Shown one piece after another: positions 1-11,110 of a stretch of DNA of 64,000 nucleotides (positions are counted from its first letter, which is position 1; each line of letters opens with the position of its first letter). This DNA is from Myotis daubentonii (Eukaryota > Chordata > Mammalia > Chiroptera > Vespertilionidae). The notes under the pieces were generated by a model. That model had not been told where the DNA came from. It ran no database searches and worked only from the letters and a program-made list of their open reading frames with translations. The DNA lies in contig NC_081861.1 of the NCBI RefSeq assembly GCF_963259705.1, positions 63,304,673 to 63,368,672 of the forward strand, given 5' to 3'. Both the position numbers and the translations under genes were made by a program.

Positions 1-216
1 TCCATTGAATTACAAAAGTTACTGAATGAATCTGAATGAATATCAGAGCCCTACTTATTCTGTCCCATCAGGGCTAAACAAAAATATGAAGTGTTTACCT
101 ACAACATTAGCTGAAGGAAATAAACTGGCTGTCACCCAATTACCCATGGTATCCTGAAGGTGTGAAATCTGACCATATGCAAACCTAATGGTAGTTATTA
201 AAGTTTCCCTCTACAC

Positions 217-428
217 CAGTGGTTCTCAACCTCCTGGCCCTTTAAATACAGTTCTTCATGTTGTGACCCAACCATAAAATTATTTTCGTTGCTACTTCAT
301 AACTGTAATGTTGCTACTGTTATGAATCGTAATGTAAATATCTGATATGCAGTATGGTCTTAGGCAACCCCTGTGAAAGGGTCATTCGACTACCAAAGGG
401 GTTGCGACCCATAGGTTGAGAACCGCTG
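217..428 (+). mobile_element. SPIN-type hAT MITE, copy 1
   Basis: A 212-bp non-autonomous hAT element with terminal inverted repeats starting CAGTGGTTCTCAACCT and ending GGTTGAGAACCGCTG. It is flanked by a perfect 8-bp target duplication, CTCTACAC, at 209-216 and 429-436. The internal sequence matches the SPIN ('Space Invaders') family as I remember it, with the transposase region deleted. SPIN is known from vesper bats and several other tetrapods through horizontal transfer. Confidence 0.9.
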
Positions 429-889
429 CTCTACACCAAGTACAGATGGAATAGCTAGGTGGCCCACCAACAAGACAACAGGTGGCTTTCTCAATTTACT
501 GACTGCATTTGTAGTCTTCTTAAGAGAAAATATTGAAGGACAGAATAACATTTGCTAGGTCAATTTAGTAACAAATGCATGCTAGTTCAAACAATTTGAA
601 TGCAACATAATTAAAGAAATACTTAAATTCTTAGTAGGGGACAAGGTGTTACCCTAGGAAGTGAACAAGTTCTAAGAAATACTTGATGCCTGAAGAAAGT
701 GATGGTATCCAACATGATTGCCAAATTAACATTTCAATTACATTTTTGTTTTAAGTTGCCTGTAAAAGGTGATTGCTTATATCATCCTATGTCTCTGCAT
801 GCCATGCTTGAATTATCATTTAATAATAACATCCAAAGAAAATCAAACATTTAACTTCCTTCCTAATATCAGTTATTATTAATGATGTT

Positions 890-1065
890 AATTATTCTAT
901 TATCTATTTAATGAGTGCCTAAGATTATATATCTCCATCTCTTAATTCCATAATAACTCTTCAAAGTAAATAGCCCATTTTTTATCACACAAAAACAGGC
1001 TCAGGGCAGTGAAATAGCTCTGTCCATCTAACAAGCAATAAATCCAGGGTTCAAACCCAAAGCAG
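890..1065 (-). repeat. MIR SINE fragment
   Basis: On the minus strand this follows the MIR core pattern: a cysteine-tRNA-like head (GGGTTTGAACCCTGG in reverse complement), a run resembling 'gtgacctt..cctctctg', then a T-rich control region. It is diverged, as expected for an ancient mammal-wide SINE. A short piece resembling a MIR/L2 3' end in + orientation follows at about 1140-1210. Confidence 0.5.
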
Positions 1066-1214
1066 TAGAGCTTTCCAGTCGATATTCCTTCCACTTCAGC
1101 AGGCTGCCCCAATCAGTGTGTCTGCCTATCATTCCACTAAATGAATTATCATGTGTGAAACATGAAGCAGAGTGGCTGGCACTTGGGAACCTCAATAAAT
1201 GTCAATTCCTAGGC

Positions 1215-2230
1215 AATGTCTCCCAATACTCATTATACAGATGCTGTACATATGCAGTCTAACCAAGTGAGTTATATAAAGAAATGGGGTGCTGCAAAGA
1301 TACAGGTAAGCATACCAGACATACCAAATTTAATTGCTAAATATGATAAAGGAAAAATCCTGTTTAACAAAAAAAACAGAAATTAATCAATGAGTATATC
1401 CACTGATATATTTAATGATAATTGAAGCATGCTGTATTGACTTAACTATTCCCCAAATGTAAGGATGATTATTTGCTAGGAGTTTTCTGGACTAAATTTC
1501 TAATGCATACGTTCATTATCAGATTAAAAATAAAGAATCTCTGTATGAACTTTGCTTAAATAATTCCAGTAATTTATAATCCACAGTAAAAACACACACT
1601 CAAAGATAATATAAAACCTCACCTTCCATACAAAGTAAAATAAAATTTCCCTGGCATAAAATACCTTTGGGAATGAGTTACCTCTTGGCAAAATAGAGAG
1701 TATCAAAATAATAACAAAACACCTGTCAAATACAATAAGAGAGAAGACAGTGCATTTTCAGCAGTTATTAAATGCTGGAGTTTACCACCACATAAAGGCT
1801 CTTATAGCTACATCCTCAATACTTGGCCACATTAAAACCTTTTAAAGCATGTAATCAATGAAACTAAAATGCATAAACACACATAATGAAAAAAAAAAAC
1901 ACTTCAAGCAGATCACTTGAAAAATGAGAGCAACATTCTGCTAGATGAATTAAGGACTGTGTGGTCTTTATTCTCCATACTCATTCCTAGAAAATGTTTA
2001 ATTGTTTTAATCTGAAATTATTAAGCACTAGCTTCCAAATCTATATTAACATATGTGTATTGCATCTATGTCCATATTATGCATAACAATATAAGAAAGT
2101 ACTGCTACAGACAGTCCTTCCCACTGAGCTCCAGATTCATAAATCCAATTTCTTACCTCTTCGAATAAAGATGATCCAAAATGAACTCACATCCAGTCAC
2201 ATGAAAGGTGGTCTGTCTATTTATATTGGG
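1215..2230. other. Repeat-poor AT-rich stretch
   Basis: I see no recognisable mobile element, exon or RNA gene here. The one short open frame in it (1524-1706, minus) has low-complexity hydrophobic content and no recognised motif. Confidence 0.5.
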
Positions 2231-2269
2231 TTAAAGGCATCATAACCCAATATATATCATAGAAGAAGC

Positions 2270-3110
2270 CCTCAAGTCATTGTTGACTCCTCTCCCTGAG
2301 CCTGCCTGCCCTCTGCAAAATCTGCCTCCATTTCTATTGCCTTCTTTAGAGCCTTCAACAATAATTGCTTAGACAATTCATTCATTAATTCTATAGCTGT
2401 GCACTATGGTAGGCAATGTGGATACAAAAATGATTAAAGCAGAACCTCTCTCTTGAGAAGAAACAGTTGAATGACTCCAACAATGTATTAAGGTGTATGG
2501 GAGAGCTATGAGTTTACAGTGGTCTCCTGGATTTTTGTTTTGCATTATTTTTACTCTAACTACTCTAATTTCTTCTACATATTCATTACTGGGGTTACTC
2601 TTTAAAAATATTGTGGTTTTATTTATACATAATTTGTTCACTACCTATAGGACAAAGCTGAAGTGATAAGCATGGCATTCCAGGCCTTTCAAAACCTGGC
2701 TGGAAATTAAAGTAGGTATCCCAATGCTGCAGCCACATCAGAGGACTCACCATTCCTGAAAAAAAGACAGGAAATTCCAAGCCTGTATGTCTTTGCTGAA
2801 AGCTCTTTATATCCCACTCCTCAGCCTGAAAACATTTGGCAGGGCTAAAATACCATCTCCACTAGGATGCCTTTCTAAACTCTTCCAAGCAGTATTCATT
2901 ACTTCCTCCTCTGGGTCTCTACAGCTTTTTGTTCCTAGCATGAACATAGAAGTTAATATACTGAATTTCCATTAGTTTAGATATCCAGCTCCCCAATTAG
3001 GTGTGAGCTTCTTAAGGTCATCAGCCATATACTGACCATATTTGTAGCACCAGAAATAAGTACCAATTTGGTACATAATGCACATTCATTTTTTTTTGCT
3101 TAACTGAATA
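2270..3110 (+). repeat. L2 LINE 3' fragment
   Basis: Diverged sequence with the order typical of L2 3' ends: a C/T-rich coding remnant ('cctttcaaaacctggc', 'ggatgcctttctaaactc'), then the 'gtgagcttcttaagg' block, then the terminal block ending in 'ctgaataaa'. All frames are broken. It is an ancient element with no detectable target duplication. Confidence 0.55.
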
Positions 3111-3195
3111 AAAATACTATTTTTCCAAACTATAAAAATTCTTAAAATTCTATGCGTTAGACATTACAATGCATTCTAATTAAAAACACAAAGCC

Positions 3196-3415
3196 GCCGA
3201 AACCGGTTTGCTCAGTGGATAGAGCATCGACCTGCGGACTGAAGGGTCCCAGGTTCGATTCCGGTCAAGGGCATGTACCTGACTTGCGGGCACATCCCCA
3301 GTTGGAGATGTGCAGGAGGCAGCTGATGGATGTTTCTCTCTCATCGATGTTTCTAACTCTCTATCTCTCTCCCTTCCTCTCTGTAAAAAATCAATAAAAT
3401 ATATTTAAAAAAAAC
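3196..3415 (+). mobile_element. VES SINE, young copy
   Basis: Full-length tRNA-derived SINE of vespertilionid bats: GCCGAAACCGG head, A-box-like region (one base short of TGGCTCAGTGG), B box GGTTCGATTCC near 3253, unique middle, pyrimidine-rich tail and AATAAA-containing A-rich end. It is flanked by the perfect duplication ACACAAAGCC (3186-3195 and 3416-3425), which marks L1-mediated retroposition. Confidence 0.93.
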
Positions 3416-3425
3416 ACACAAAGCC

Positions 3426-3869
3426 ACCTTTTCATAGTTATTGGACATCAACCCTTATATCCATAATTAAATTACATTAAAGATGCCACAGTCATTCATT
3501 GCTGCATACTGCACTTAATAATTGTGATTCTGTATTTGATTTATGTTTTCTATTTCAATTTCTAACATGGAACTTAGCAGCTGGCATATGTGCTTCTCTG
3601 TTAAAACCCATTATTGGTGGCAGATAACAACTAAGAGATTTTCCTATGGCAAAATCCTAGTGTCAAGTCACTCTACATGATAAGCAGAGCCTCTGTGAGT
3701 GCTTCTAGAACCTGGAGCAACTTTATGCAGGCAGCATGCCCTCCAGTCCTGAGCTGATAAATCAGAAACCACACACATACATACAGAAGCACTCATGCAT
3801 TCACTATTAAGGGCCCATTAATAAGATACCACTTTGTGTAGACTGCATCAATTTTTTACTTGGTCTCCC
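3426..3869. other. No recognisable feature
   Basis: AT-rich sequence between a VES SINE and the 5' truncation point of an L1. I see no repeat or coding signal that I can name. Confidence 0.4.
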
Positions 3870-4083
3870 CACACACACACCTTTCAGGCCACAAGGGATT
3901 GGCACAAAATACTCAAAGTGATGAAAAGCAAGGACCTACAACCAAGATTACTCTACCCAGAAAAGCTATTATTTAGAATCAAAGAACAGATAAATAGCTT
4001 CCCAGACAAGAAAAAAAGTTCCTCGCCATCAAACCAGTATTACAAGAAATGTGAAAGACACTTCTTTAAGAAGAAGAAATAAA
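3870..4083 (+). pseudogene. L1 ORF1 C-terminal domain remnant
   Basis: The frame reads as the end of an L1 ORF1 RNA-binding protein: a 'KILKVMKSKDLQPRLLYP' segment, then 'RIKEQINSFPDKKK', which corresponds in position to the end of the C-terminal domain of mammalian ORF1p. Only about 70 codons remain because the element is 5'-truncated. The following 'NQYYKK' region is out of register with the usual ending, so a small frame change is likely. Confidence 0.7.
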
Positions 4084-4104
4084 ATAAAGGTAAAAATATG
4101 AACA

Positions 4105-4240
4105 ATTAAATGGCAGTAACTACATATCTATCAATAATTATTTTAAAAGTAAATTGATTAAATGTTCCAATCAAAAGACATATGGTGACTAGATTTTAAA
4201 AAAAGACCCATGCATATGCTAACTACAAGAGACTCACCTC

Positions 4241-4289
<49 letters not shown>

Positions 4290-5245
4290 TGAAAGTGAAG
4301 GGATGGAAAAAAAATATTCCATGCAAATAGAGATGAAAAACAAACCTGGGGCAGCAATACTTTTATCAGACAAAATAAACTTCAAACAAAGTCCATAACA
4401 AAAGACAAAGAATGTCACCACTTAATATTAAAAGGATTGCTCCAACAAGAGGACATAACCCCGTAAATATATATACACCCAAAATAAGAGCACCTAAATA
4501 TATAAAGAAAATCTTGGTGGACATTAAGATTGTTTAATCTTGGTGGACAAAAGATCAGCAGCAATACAGTCATAGTAGGATTTTAACACCCAATTGACAT
4601 CACTGGATAGATCTTCCAGACAAAAAATTACCAAGGAAACAGCAACCTTAAAGGACACACTGTATCAGATGAATTTAATTGATATTTACAGAAAGTTTCA
4701 TCCCAAAGCAGCAGAATATACATTCTTCTCAAGTGCACATGAAACATTCTCTAGGCTAGACCACCTGTTAGAACACAAAACAAGTCTCAATAAATTCAAG
4801 AAGACTGAATTTATATCAAGTATCTTCTCTGACTATAATGGCATGAAGCTAAAAATCAATAACAATAAAAAAACTGAAAAAAATCAAACACATTGAGGCT
4901 AAATACCATGTTATTAAACAATAAATGGGTTAACAATGAGATCAAGGGATAAATCAAAAGTTACCTGGAAACAAACGGAATTGAACACACAAACAACCCC
5001 AAATGTATGGGACACAGCAAAAGCAGCTCAGAAAGGAAAGTTCATAGCACTACAGGCCTACCTCAAGAAGCAAGAAAAATTTCAAGTAAACAATCTAACT
5101 GTACACCTAAAAGAACTAGGAAAGGAACAAAAAACAGAGCCAAGAGTAATTAGAAGGAAGAAAATAATAAAGATTAGAGCCAAAGTAAATGACATAAAGA
5201 AAAAAAAATCAACTAAACCAAGAGCTGATTCTTTGAAAAGATAAA
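4105..5245 (+). pseudogene. L1 ORF2 endonuclease region, broken
   Basis: Conceptual pieces match the apurinic-type endonuclease of L1 ORF2. A 'GAAILLSDKINFK' segment is followed, after several stops, by a frame at 4594-4896 carrying 'DLIDIYRKFHP'-like and 'YTFFSSAHETFSRLDHLL' segments and an 'SSIFSDYNGMKLKI' segment (the SDH region, here SDY). The next frame (4936-5244) has 'WDTAKAAQKGKFIALQAYLKKQ', typical of the linker after the endonuclease. A (CA)n expansion disrupts the N-terminal part. Non-functional. Confidence 0.8.
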
Positions 5246-6144
5246 CAAGATTCAACAGCCTTTAACCACACTCATGAAGAAATGAAAGAGAAGAAGTAAC
5301 AACTGACACTACAAAAATACAAAGGATTGTAAGAAAGTATTTGGCATAACTCTGTGCCAACAAAGTGGGCAACCTGGGCAAAATGTATGTTCCTAGAAAC
5401 ACACAATCTTCAAAAATTAAATCAGGAAGAATCAGAAAACAGGAATAAAGCAATTACAACTACAGAAATCAAAGCAGTAATCAAAAATCTCCCATTAAAC
5501 AAAAGTCCTGGACTGGATGGTTTCACAGGCTAATTTTATCAAATATTCAAAGAAGGACTAACACATATTCTCCTCAAACTATTCCAAAAATTTCAAGAGG
5601 AGGAAAGACTCCCAAGCTCTTTTTTAAGGCAAGGATTATCCTAATTTCAAAACCAGACAAGAACAGAACAAAGATAATTATAAGCCAATGTCGCTGATGA
5701 ACATAGATGCTAAAATCCTCAACAAAATATTAGCAAACTGGATCCAGCAAAACATTAAAAGGATCATACACCATGATAAAGTGGGATTTATTCTGGGGAT
5801 GCAGGTTGGTACAATATTTTCAGATCGATAAACATGATACATCACATCAACAAAATGAAGGACAAAAATAGCATGATCATATCAAGAGATGGAGAAAAAG
5901 CATTCGATAAAATCCAGCACCCATTTATGATAAAAACTCTCAGCAAAGGGGGAATAGAGGCATCATACCTCAACATAATAAAGGCCATAGAAAAACCACT
6001 TCCAACATCATATTCAATGAGGAAAAACCAAAAGCATTTCCCTTAAAATTGGGAACAAGACAGGGATGTTTGCTTTCACCACTCTTATTCAACATAGTAC
6101 TGGAAGTCCTAACCACAGCAATCAGACAAGAAGAGGAAACAAAG
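5246..6144 (+). pseudogene. L1 ORF2 reverse transcriptase region, first half, broken
   Basis: Carries decayed L1 reverse transcriptase motifs. 5834-6046 reads '[23 protein letters not shown]', which corresponds to RT motif A; in intact L1 the D of 'EKAFD' is a catalytic residue. A '[25 protein letters not shown]'-type segment follows in another frame, showing a frameshift near 6050. The frame is then cut by the nested L1 insertion at 6145. Confidence 0.8.
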
Positions 6145-6664
6145 TAGGGTTATATCCCAAGAAACCAGAATCACCAATCAGAAAGGATATATGCACCCCT
6201 ATGTTCATAGCAGCACAATTCACCATAGCTAAGATCTGGAAACAGCCTAAGTCCCCATCAGCAGATGAGTGGATCAAAAACCTGTGGTACATCTACACAA
6301 TGGAAGGAATTCTTACCATTTGCAACAGCATGAATGGAACTGGAGAGCATTATGATAAGCAAAATAAGCCAGTCAGAGAAAGACAAATATCACATGATCT
6401 CACTCATTTGTGGAATATAATGAACAACATAAATTGATGAACAAAAACAGATCCAGAGACAGAGAAGCATCGATCAGACCGTCAAACCTCAGAGGGAAAG
6501 CAGGGGAGGGTGGGGTAAGGGGGAGAGATCAACCAAAGTACTTGTATGCATGCATATAAGCCTAACCAATGGATGCAGACACCAGGAGGGTGAGGGCATG
6601 AGTGCGGGGGTGGAGGGGGGGTGCAATGGAGGGATAAGGACACCTTAATAATAAAGAAAAAAAA
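6145..6664 (+). mobile_element. Nested 5'-truncated L1 3' end
   Basis: About 520 bp of L1 3' sequence lies inside the older L1, in the same orientation. It starts within the C-terminal part of ORF2 (an 'AAQFTIAKIWKQPKSPSADEW' reading) and ends in a G-rich 3' UTR and A-rich tail. Imperfect target duplications flank it: GGAAACAAAG (6135-6144) and GAAACAAAAG (6666-6675). Removing it rejoins the host L1 sequence. Confidence 0.8.
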
Positions 6665-6675
6665 AGAAACAAAAG

Positions 6676-7321
6676 ACATCCAAATTGGAAAGGAGGAAGT
6701 AAAACTGTCATTCTTTACAGATGACATGATATTGTATATAAAAATCCCTAAAGACTCCACCAAAAACTACTAGATCTAATAAATGAAGTTGGCAAAGTAG
6801 CAGGATACAAAACTAATATTCAGAAATCAATGGCATTTTTATATACCAATAATGAACTATCAGAGAAACTAAGGAAACATTCTCATTTATAACTGCAACA
6901 ACAAAAAATAAGGTACCTAAGAATAAAGTTTACCAAGGAGGTAAAAGACCTCTATTCAGAAAATTATAAATTACTGAAGAAAAAAACTGAGGAAGATAAA
7001 AATAAGTAGAAGCATATACCAATTAACATAACTGAAATGTCCATACAACCAAAAGCAATCTACAGATTCAATGAAATTACTATTAAAATACAAATAGCAT
7101 ATCCCACAGATCTAGAACAAATAGTCCAAAAATTTATATAGGACTAAAAAAGACCCCAAATAGCCTCAGCAATCTTGAGAAAGAAGAACCAAGTTGGAGG
7201 GATCATAATATTGGATATCAAATTATATCAAAAGGCCATAGTAATAAAAACAATATGGTACTGGCACAAGAACAGACAGAATGGGACAGAATACAGGTCC
7301 CATGCATTTATGTTCAATTAC
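6676..7321 (+). pseudogene. L1 ORF2 reverse transcriptase region, second half, broken
   Basis: Resumes the host L1 after the nested insertion. The reading '[18 protein letters not shown]' corresponds to the RT catalytic box (FADD in most mammalian L1s, here FTDD). Stops follow. The segment ends at the SPIN insertion. Confidence 0.75.
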
Positions 7322-7513
7322 CAGCGGTTCTCAACCTGTGGGTCGCGACCCCTGAAAATACATCCTGCATATCAGATATTTACATTACGATTCATAACAG
7401 TAGCAAAATTACAGTTATGAAGTAGCAACAAAAATAATTTTATGGTTGGGGGTCACCACAACATGAGGTACTGTATTAAAGGGTCGCAGCATTAGGAAGG
7501 TTGAGAACCACTG
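7322..7513 (-). mobile_element. SPIN-type hAT MITE, copy 2
   Basis: A 192-bp element with ends CAGCGGTTCTCAACCTGTG and GGTTGAGAACCACTG, in reverse orientation relative to copy 1, with a different internal deletion. It splits the L1 between its 'ttcaatta' and 'gacaataac' segments. The flanking octamers TCAATTAC and AATTAGAC share only the AATTA core, so the target duplication has decayed or suffered a small deletion. Confidence 0.85.
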
Positions 7514-7984
7514 AATTAGACAATAACACACAATGGGGTAAAGATAGTCTGCAATAAATGGTGTTGGGAAAAGTGGACAGATACATGCAAAAAAATGAAA
7601 CTAGACCACCAACTTACACATACACAGGAATAAACTTAAAATGGATTAAAGGCTTAAATGTAAATGCTGACACCATAACAATCCTAGAAGAAAACAAAGG
7701 TAGTAATATTTCAGACATTTCTTGTAGCAATATTTTTGCCAATATATCTCCTCAGGCAAGGATAACAAAGGAAAAAAACAAAACAAATGGTACTACATCA
7801 TACTAAAAAACTTTAGCACAGAAAAAAAAACAACCACCATCAACAAAATGAAAAGGGAACCAATTGTATGGGAGAATATATTTGCCAATGATACATCTGA
7901 TAAGGTGTTAATATTCAAAACTTATAAAGAACATAAAATTCAACACCAAGATGACAAACAACCCAATTAAGAAATAAGCAAAGG
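7514..7984 (+). pseudogene. L1 ORF2 C-terminal region, broken
   Basis: Continues the host L1 after SPIN: '[13 protein letters not shown]'-like and '[26 protein letters not shown]' readings belong to the C-terminal half of L1 ORF2. Frames are interrupted. It ends at the VES insertion. Confidence 0.7.
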
Positions 7985-8207
7985 CCGAAACCGGGTTGGC
8001 TCAGTGGATAGAGCGTCGGCCTGCGGACTTAAGGGTCCCGGGTTCGATTCCGGTCAAGGGCATGTACCTGGGTTACGGGCACATCCCCAGTGGGAGGTGT
8101 GCAGGAGGCAGCTGATCGATGTTTCTCTCTCATTGATGTTTCTAACTCTCTATCCCTCTCCCTTCCTTTCTGTAAAAAATCAATAAAATACCTTTTTAAA
8201 AAAAAGA
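7985..8207 (+). mobile_element. VES SINE inside L1
   Basis: Near-consensus young VES copy with A box GGCTCAGTGG and B box GGTTCGATTCC, tail with CAATAAAAT. It splits L1 sequence. Flanking 16-mers ending AAGCAAAGG (up to 7984 and 8208-8223) differ by one base, which gives a good target-site duplication. Confidence 0.92.
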
Positions 8208-8289
8208 AAGAAAGAAGCAAAGGACATGAAAGGACACTTTTCCAAAGAGGACATACAGATGATCATGAGGCATAAAAAAAAAGCACTCA

Positions 8290-8436
8290 GCCCTGGCCAG
8301 TGTGGCTCAGTTGGATGGAGTGTCCTCCCCTGCACCAAAGGGTTACTGGTTCAATTCCAAGTCAGAGCACATACATACCCAGGTTGTGGGTTTGATCCCC
8401 AGTCGGGGCACATAGGGAAGGCAACCAATTGATGTT

Positions 8437-8516
<80 letters not shown>

Positions 8517-8532
8517 ATCAGTAAAAAAATAA
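8290..8532 (+). mobile_element. Older VES-like SINE with (TC)n tail, inside L1
   Basis: GCCCTGGCCAGTGTGGCTCAG head, degenerate B box (GGTTCAATTCC), then an expanded (TC)n run at 8438-8517 replacing the usual pyrimidine tail. Flanks 'gcactca' and 'atgctca' fit a degraded duplication in the L1. It is more diverged than the neighbouring copy at 7985. Confidence 0.8.
8438..8517. repeat. (TC)n microsatellite
   Basis: About 80 bp of nearly pure TC dinucleotide, grown from the pyrimidine-rich tail of the SINE that carries it. Confidence 0.95.
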
Positions 8533-8890
8533 CATATGCTCAACCTACATCACTAATCATCAGAGAAATGCAAATTAAAACCACAATGAGATATCACCTC
8601 ATGCCTGTCAGAATGGCTATCATGAATAAATCAATAAACAACAAGTGCTGGAACTTAGTACACAGCTGGTAGGAATGCAAACTGGTGCAGTCACTGTGGG
8701 AAACAGTATGGAGTTACCTGAAAAAATTGAAAATGGAACTGCCTTATGACTCAGCAATCCAATTTCTGGAAATATGTCCAAAGAAACCTGAAACACTAAT
8801 TTGAAAGAATATATGTACTCCTTTGTTCATTGCAGCATTATTTACAATAGCCTAAATCTGGAAACAGCCCAAGTGCCCATCAGTAGATGA

Positions 8891-9108
8891 GTGGACAAAA
8901 AAGTTGTGTGGTACATTTACACAATTGAATACTACTCGGTTGTAAAAAAAGAAGGAAGTGTTACCTTTTGCTACAGCATGGATGGACTTGGAGAACAATA
9001 TGCTAAGCAAAATAGGCCAGTCAGAGAAACACAAATACCATATGATTTCAGTCACTTACATGGCGAATCTAATGAACAAAATAAACTGAGGAACAAAATG
9101 GGAACAGA
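8891..9108 (+). pseudogene. L1 ORF2 C-terminus remnant
   Basis: Readings 'VVWYIYTIEYYSVVKKEGSVTFCYSMDGLGEQY' and 'VRETQIPYDFSHL' match the C-terminal end of L1 ORF2. The frame is interrupted by the SINE at 9109, and the 3' UTR resumes at about 9330. Confidence 0.75.
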
Positions 9109-9329
9109 GCCCAGCCAGTTTTGGTCAGTGGCTAGAGCATTGGCCTGAGGACTGAAGGGTCCCAGATTTCATTCAGGTCAAGGGCATGCACCTCGGTTGC
9201 AAACTGGATCCCATCCATGGCCCTGGTCGGGATGCGTACAAGAGGCAACCAATCAATGTGTCTCTCTCCCTCCTAATATCTCTAAAAATCTTTGGAAAAA
9301 TATCCTGGGTGAGGATTCCCCCCAAAAAA
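9109..9329 (+). mobile_element. Old VES-like SINE inside L1 3' region
   Basis: Recognisable SINE head (CAGTGGCTAGAGCATTGGCC) and CAAGGGCATGCACC body, but the B box is mutated (GATTTCATTC). Flanks GGAACAG and GGAAACAG fit a short target duplication in L1. It is clearly older than the 12.1-kb or 46.5-kb copies. Confidence 0.75.
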
Positions 9330-9739
9330 GGAAACAGGCATGGATACATGGAACAGACCGCTGAATGTCAGAGGGGAGGGGGACTGGGAGGCTGGATGAA
9401 AGAAGGTGAAGGAATTATGGCAAAACACACATATACAAAACACAAAGACACAGACAACAGTGCGGTGATAGCCAGAGGGAAGAGGCGTGGGGGTAGTGGA
9501 GGTGGGCCAAGGGCATGGAAATGAGGATGGAAAGAGACTTTGCTTGCGACGATGGGCATGATACAACATGCAGATGATGACTTATTGAGTTGTACACTTG
9601 AAACCTCTATGATTTTGTGAATCAATCACCCCAATAAATTCAATTTTAAAGAAAGAAATATCAGGAAAGATAGTCTGATAGAAGCAATTGATCTACGTTT
9701 CAATAAAAATGGTTCCATGGGCTCTTTCAAAAGAAGAAA

Positions 9740-10455
9740 CAAAACCTTGCTATCTGCAACAACAGGGATGGACCTTGAGGGTATTTGGCTGAGTGAACAC
9801 GTCAGACAGAGAAAGACAAATGTCAAATGAGCTCACTTATACATGGAACTAAAAAACAAAATAAATGGAAAGACAAAACAGTAACAAACTAATAGAGAAC
9901 ATTTTCACAGTTGCCAGATGGGAGGAGGCATTGGGGGCCTGGGTGGAAAAGGTGGAGGGAATAAGAAATACACATGGGTAGTTACAGAATAGTCATGGGG
10001 ATATAAATAAAGTACAGATAGGGCAGTGATGGTGAACCTTTTGAGCTCGGCTTGTCAGCATTTTGAAAAACCCTAACTTAACTCTGGTGTCACATATAGA
10101 AATTTTTTTTTTATATTTGCAACCATAGTAAAACAAAGATTTATATTTTTGATATTTATTTTATATATCTAAATGCCATTTAACAAAGAAAAATCAACCC
10201 AAAAAATTAGTTCGCGTGTCACCTCTGACACGCGTGTCATAGGTTCGCCATCACTGGCATAGGGAATATAGTCAGTAATATTCTAATAACTATGTATGGT
10301 GTTAGGTGGGTAGTGGAAATGTTGAAATGTTGTGTTGATCACTTCATAAGTTATAAAAATATCAGTTCACTACCTTATACACCTGAAACTAATATTATTG
10401 TACATCAACTGTAACTAAAAATATTTTTTTCTAATTTTAAATAAAAGATAACATC
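9740..10455 (+). mobile_element. Second L1 3' end
   Basis: An L1 3' end of another subfamily follows the first. It has an ORF2 C-terminal remnant, then the 3' UTR segments 'agtcatggggatataaa', 'ataactatgtatggtg' and 'tacacctgaaactaat'. A hAT MITE at 10024-10256 splits it. The A-rich end and poly-C/A run near 10460-10485 close it. Confidence 0.75.
10024..10256 (-). mobile_element. hAT MITE, 'GTGATGGCGAACC' family, copy 1
   Basis: A 233-bp non-autonomous hAT element with ends CAGTGATGGTGAACCTTTT and AGGTTCGCCATCACTG. Flanking octamers AGATAGGG (10016-10023) and GCATAGGG (10257-10264) match at 6 of 8 bases. It splits an L1 3' UTR. It is in reverse orientation to the copies at 52611 and 60872. 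It resembles the nhAT MITEs known from Myotis; the exact subfamily name is not assigned. Confidence 0.87.
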
Positions 10456-10499
10456 AATGCCACCCCCCCCCGCCAAAAAAAAAAAAAGTTTTGCTCATG

Positions 10500-11110
10500 T
10501 AAGTCTTCTAAGAGTCTTCGGTGAATCCAAATTTCTTATCAACTGAAGTCTGCATTTCTTAGTGTAGCATTGAAAGGCCCTCAAAATCCAGTTTGAACAC
10601 ACCTTTCTAATACCATCGTCTGTCATTTCCTCTGAAGTCGCTCCCTTCCATCTCAAATATGAATTCTGCAGTCCAGCCACATGCTACATACCTGCTGTTG
10701 TCTAGGGAAACTGACATTATAAGCTCCAGGTTTCTCAAAATCCAATTAGTTCTGCTGAAAACCTCTCCGCCCGCCATTCACATTACTAAATGCCTGAATG
10801 TCACCCACCCTTAAAAGCCCAGCCGAATTGCCTCCACTCTCATTATGTCTTCTACTGTCTTCATTTTACTCTCCTTTCCTCCCCTTCCCTTATCTCCTTA
10901 AAACCAGCACCACTTCATCTCAATGTCACCTACAGGACTTTTATATTATTAGAATAATCTCATTAGTTGTATGCATGTCTTAATCTTGAATATTAAGCTA
11001 CTAGTTATAAGGATCCAAAGCTAACTAAGCCATCTTTGTAAACCTCATAATATTTAGTAAGGTAGCTTTCATGTAGCTCAAAATATCATTTAAATTAACA
11101 AATACTTTGG
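10500..11110 (+). repeat. Possible L2 LINE fragment
   Basis: Diverged C/T-rich sequence with patches resembling an L2 3' region (for example 'gcattgaaaggccctc', 'ccactctcattatg'). No frame is intact. This is assigned on general texture only. Confidence 0.35.

Larger units (their letters stand above)
3870..9655 (+). mobile_element. 5'-truncated L1, heavily interrupted
   Basis: A long decayed L1 in + orientation: the last part of ORF1, a short spacer, ORF2 (endonuclease, reverse transcriptase, C-terminus) and a 3' UTR ending with 'caccccaataaattcaa' and a short A-rich tail. It is broken by stops and frameshifts throughout. Five younger elements interrupt it: an L1 3' end (6145-6664), SPIN (7322-7513), VES (7985-8207) and two older SINEs (8290-8532, 9109-9329). 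A (CA)n tract at about 4244-4287 lies inside the endonuclease region. It cannot be autonomous. Confidence 0.9.

Noticed and set aside
8343..8543. Open frame of alternating E/R residues
   Set aside because: Translation of the (TC)n microsatellite in a SINE tail. The same applies to 20034-20366 and 22113-22319.
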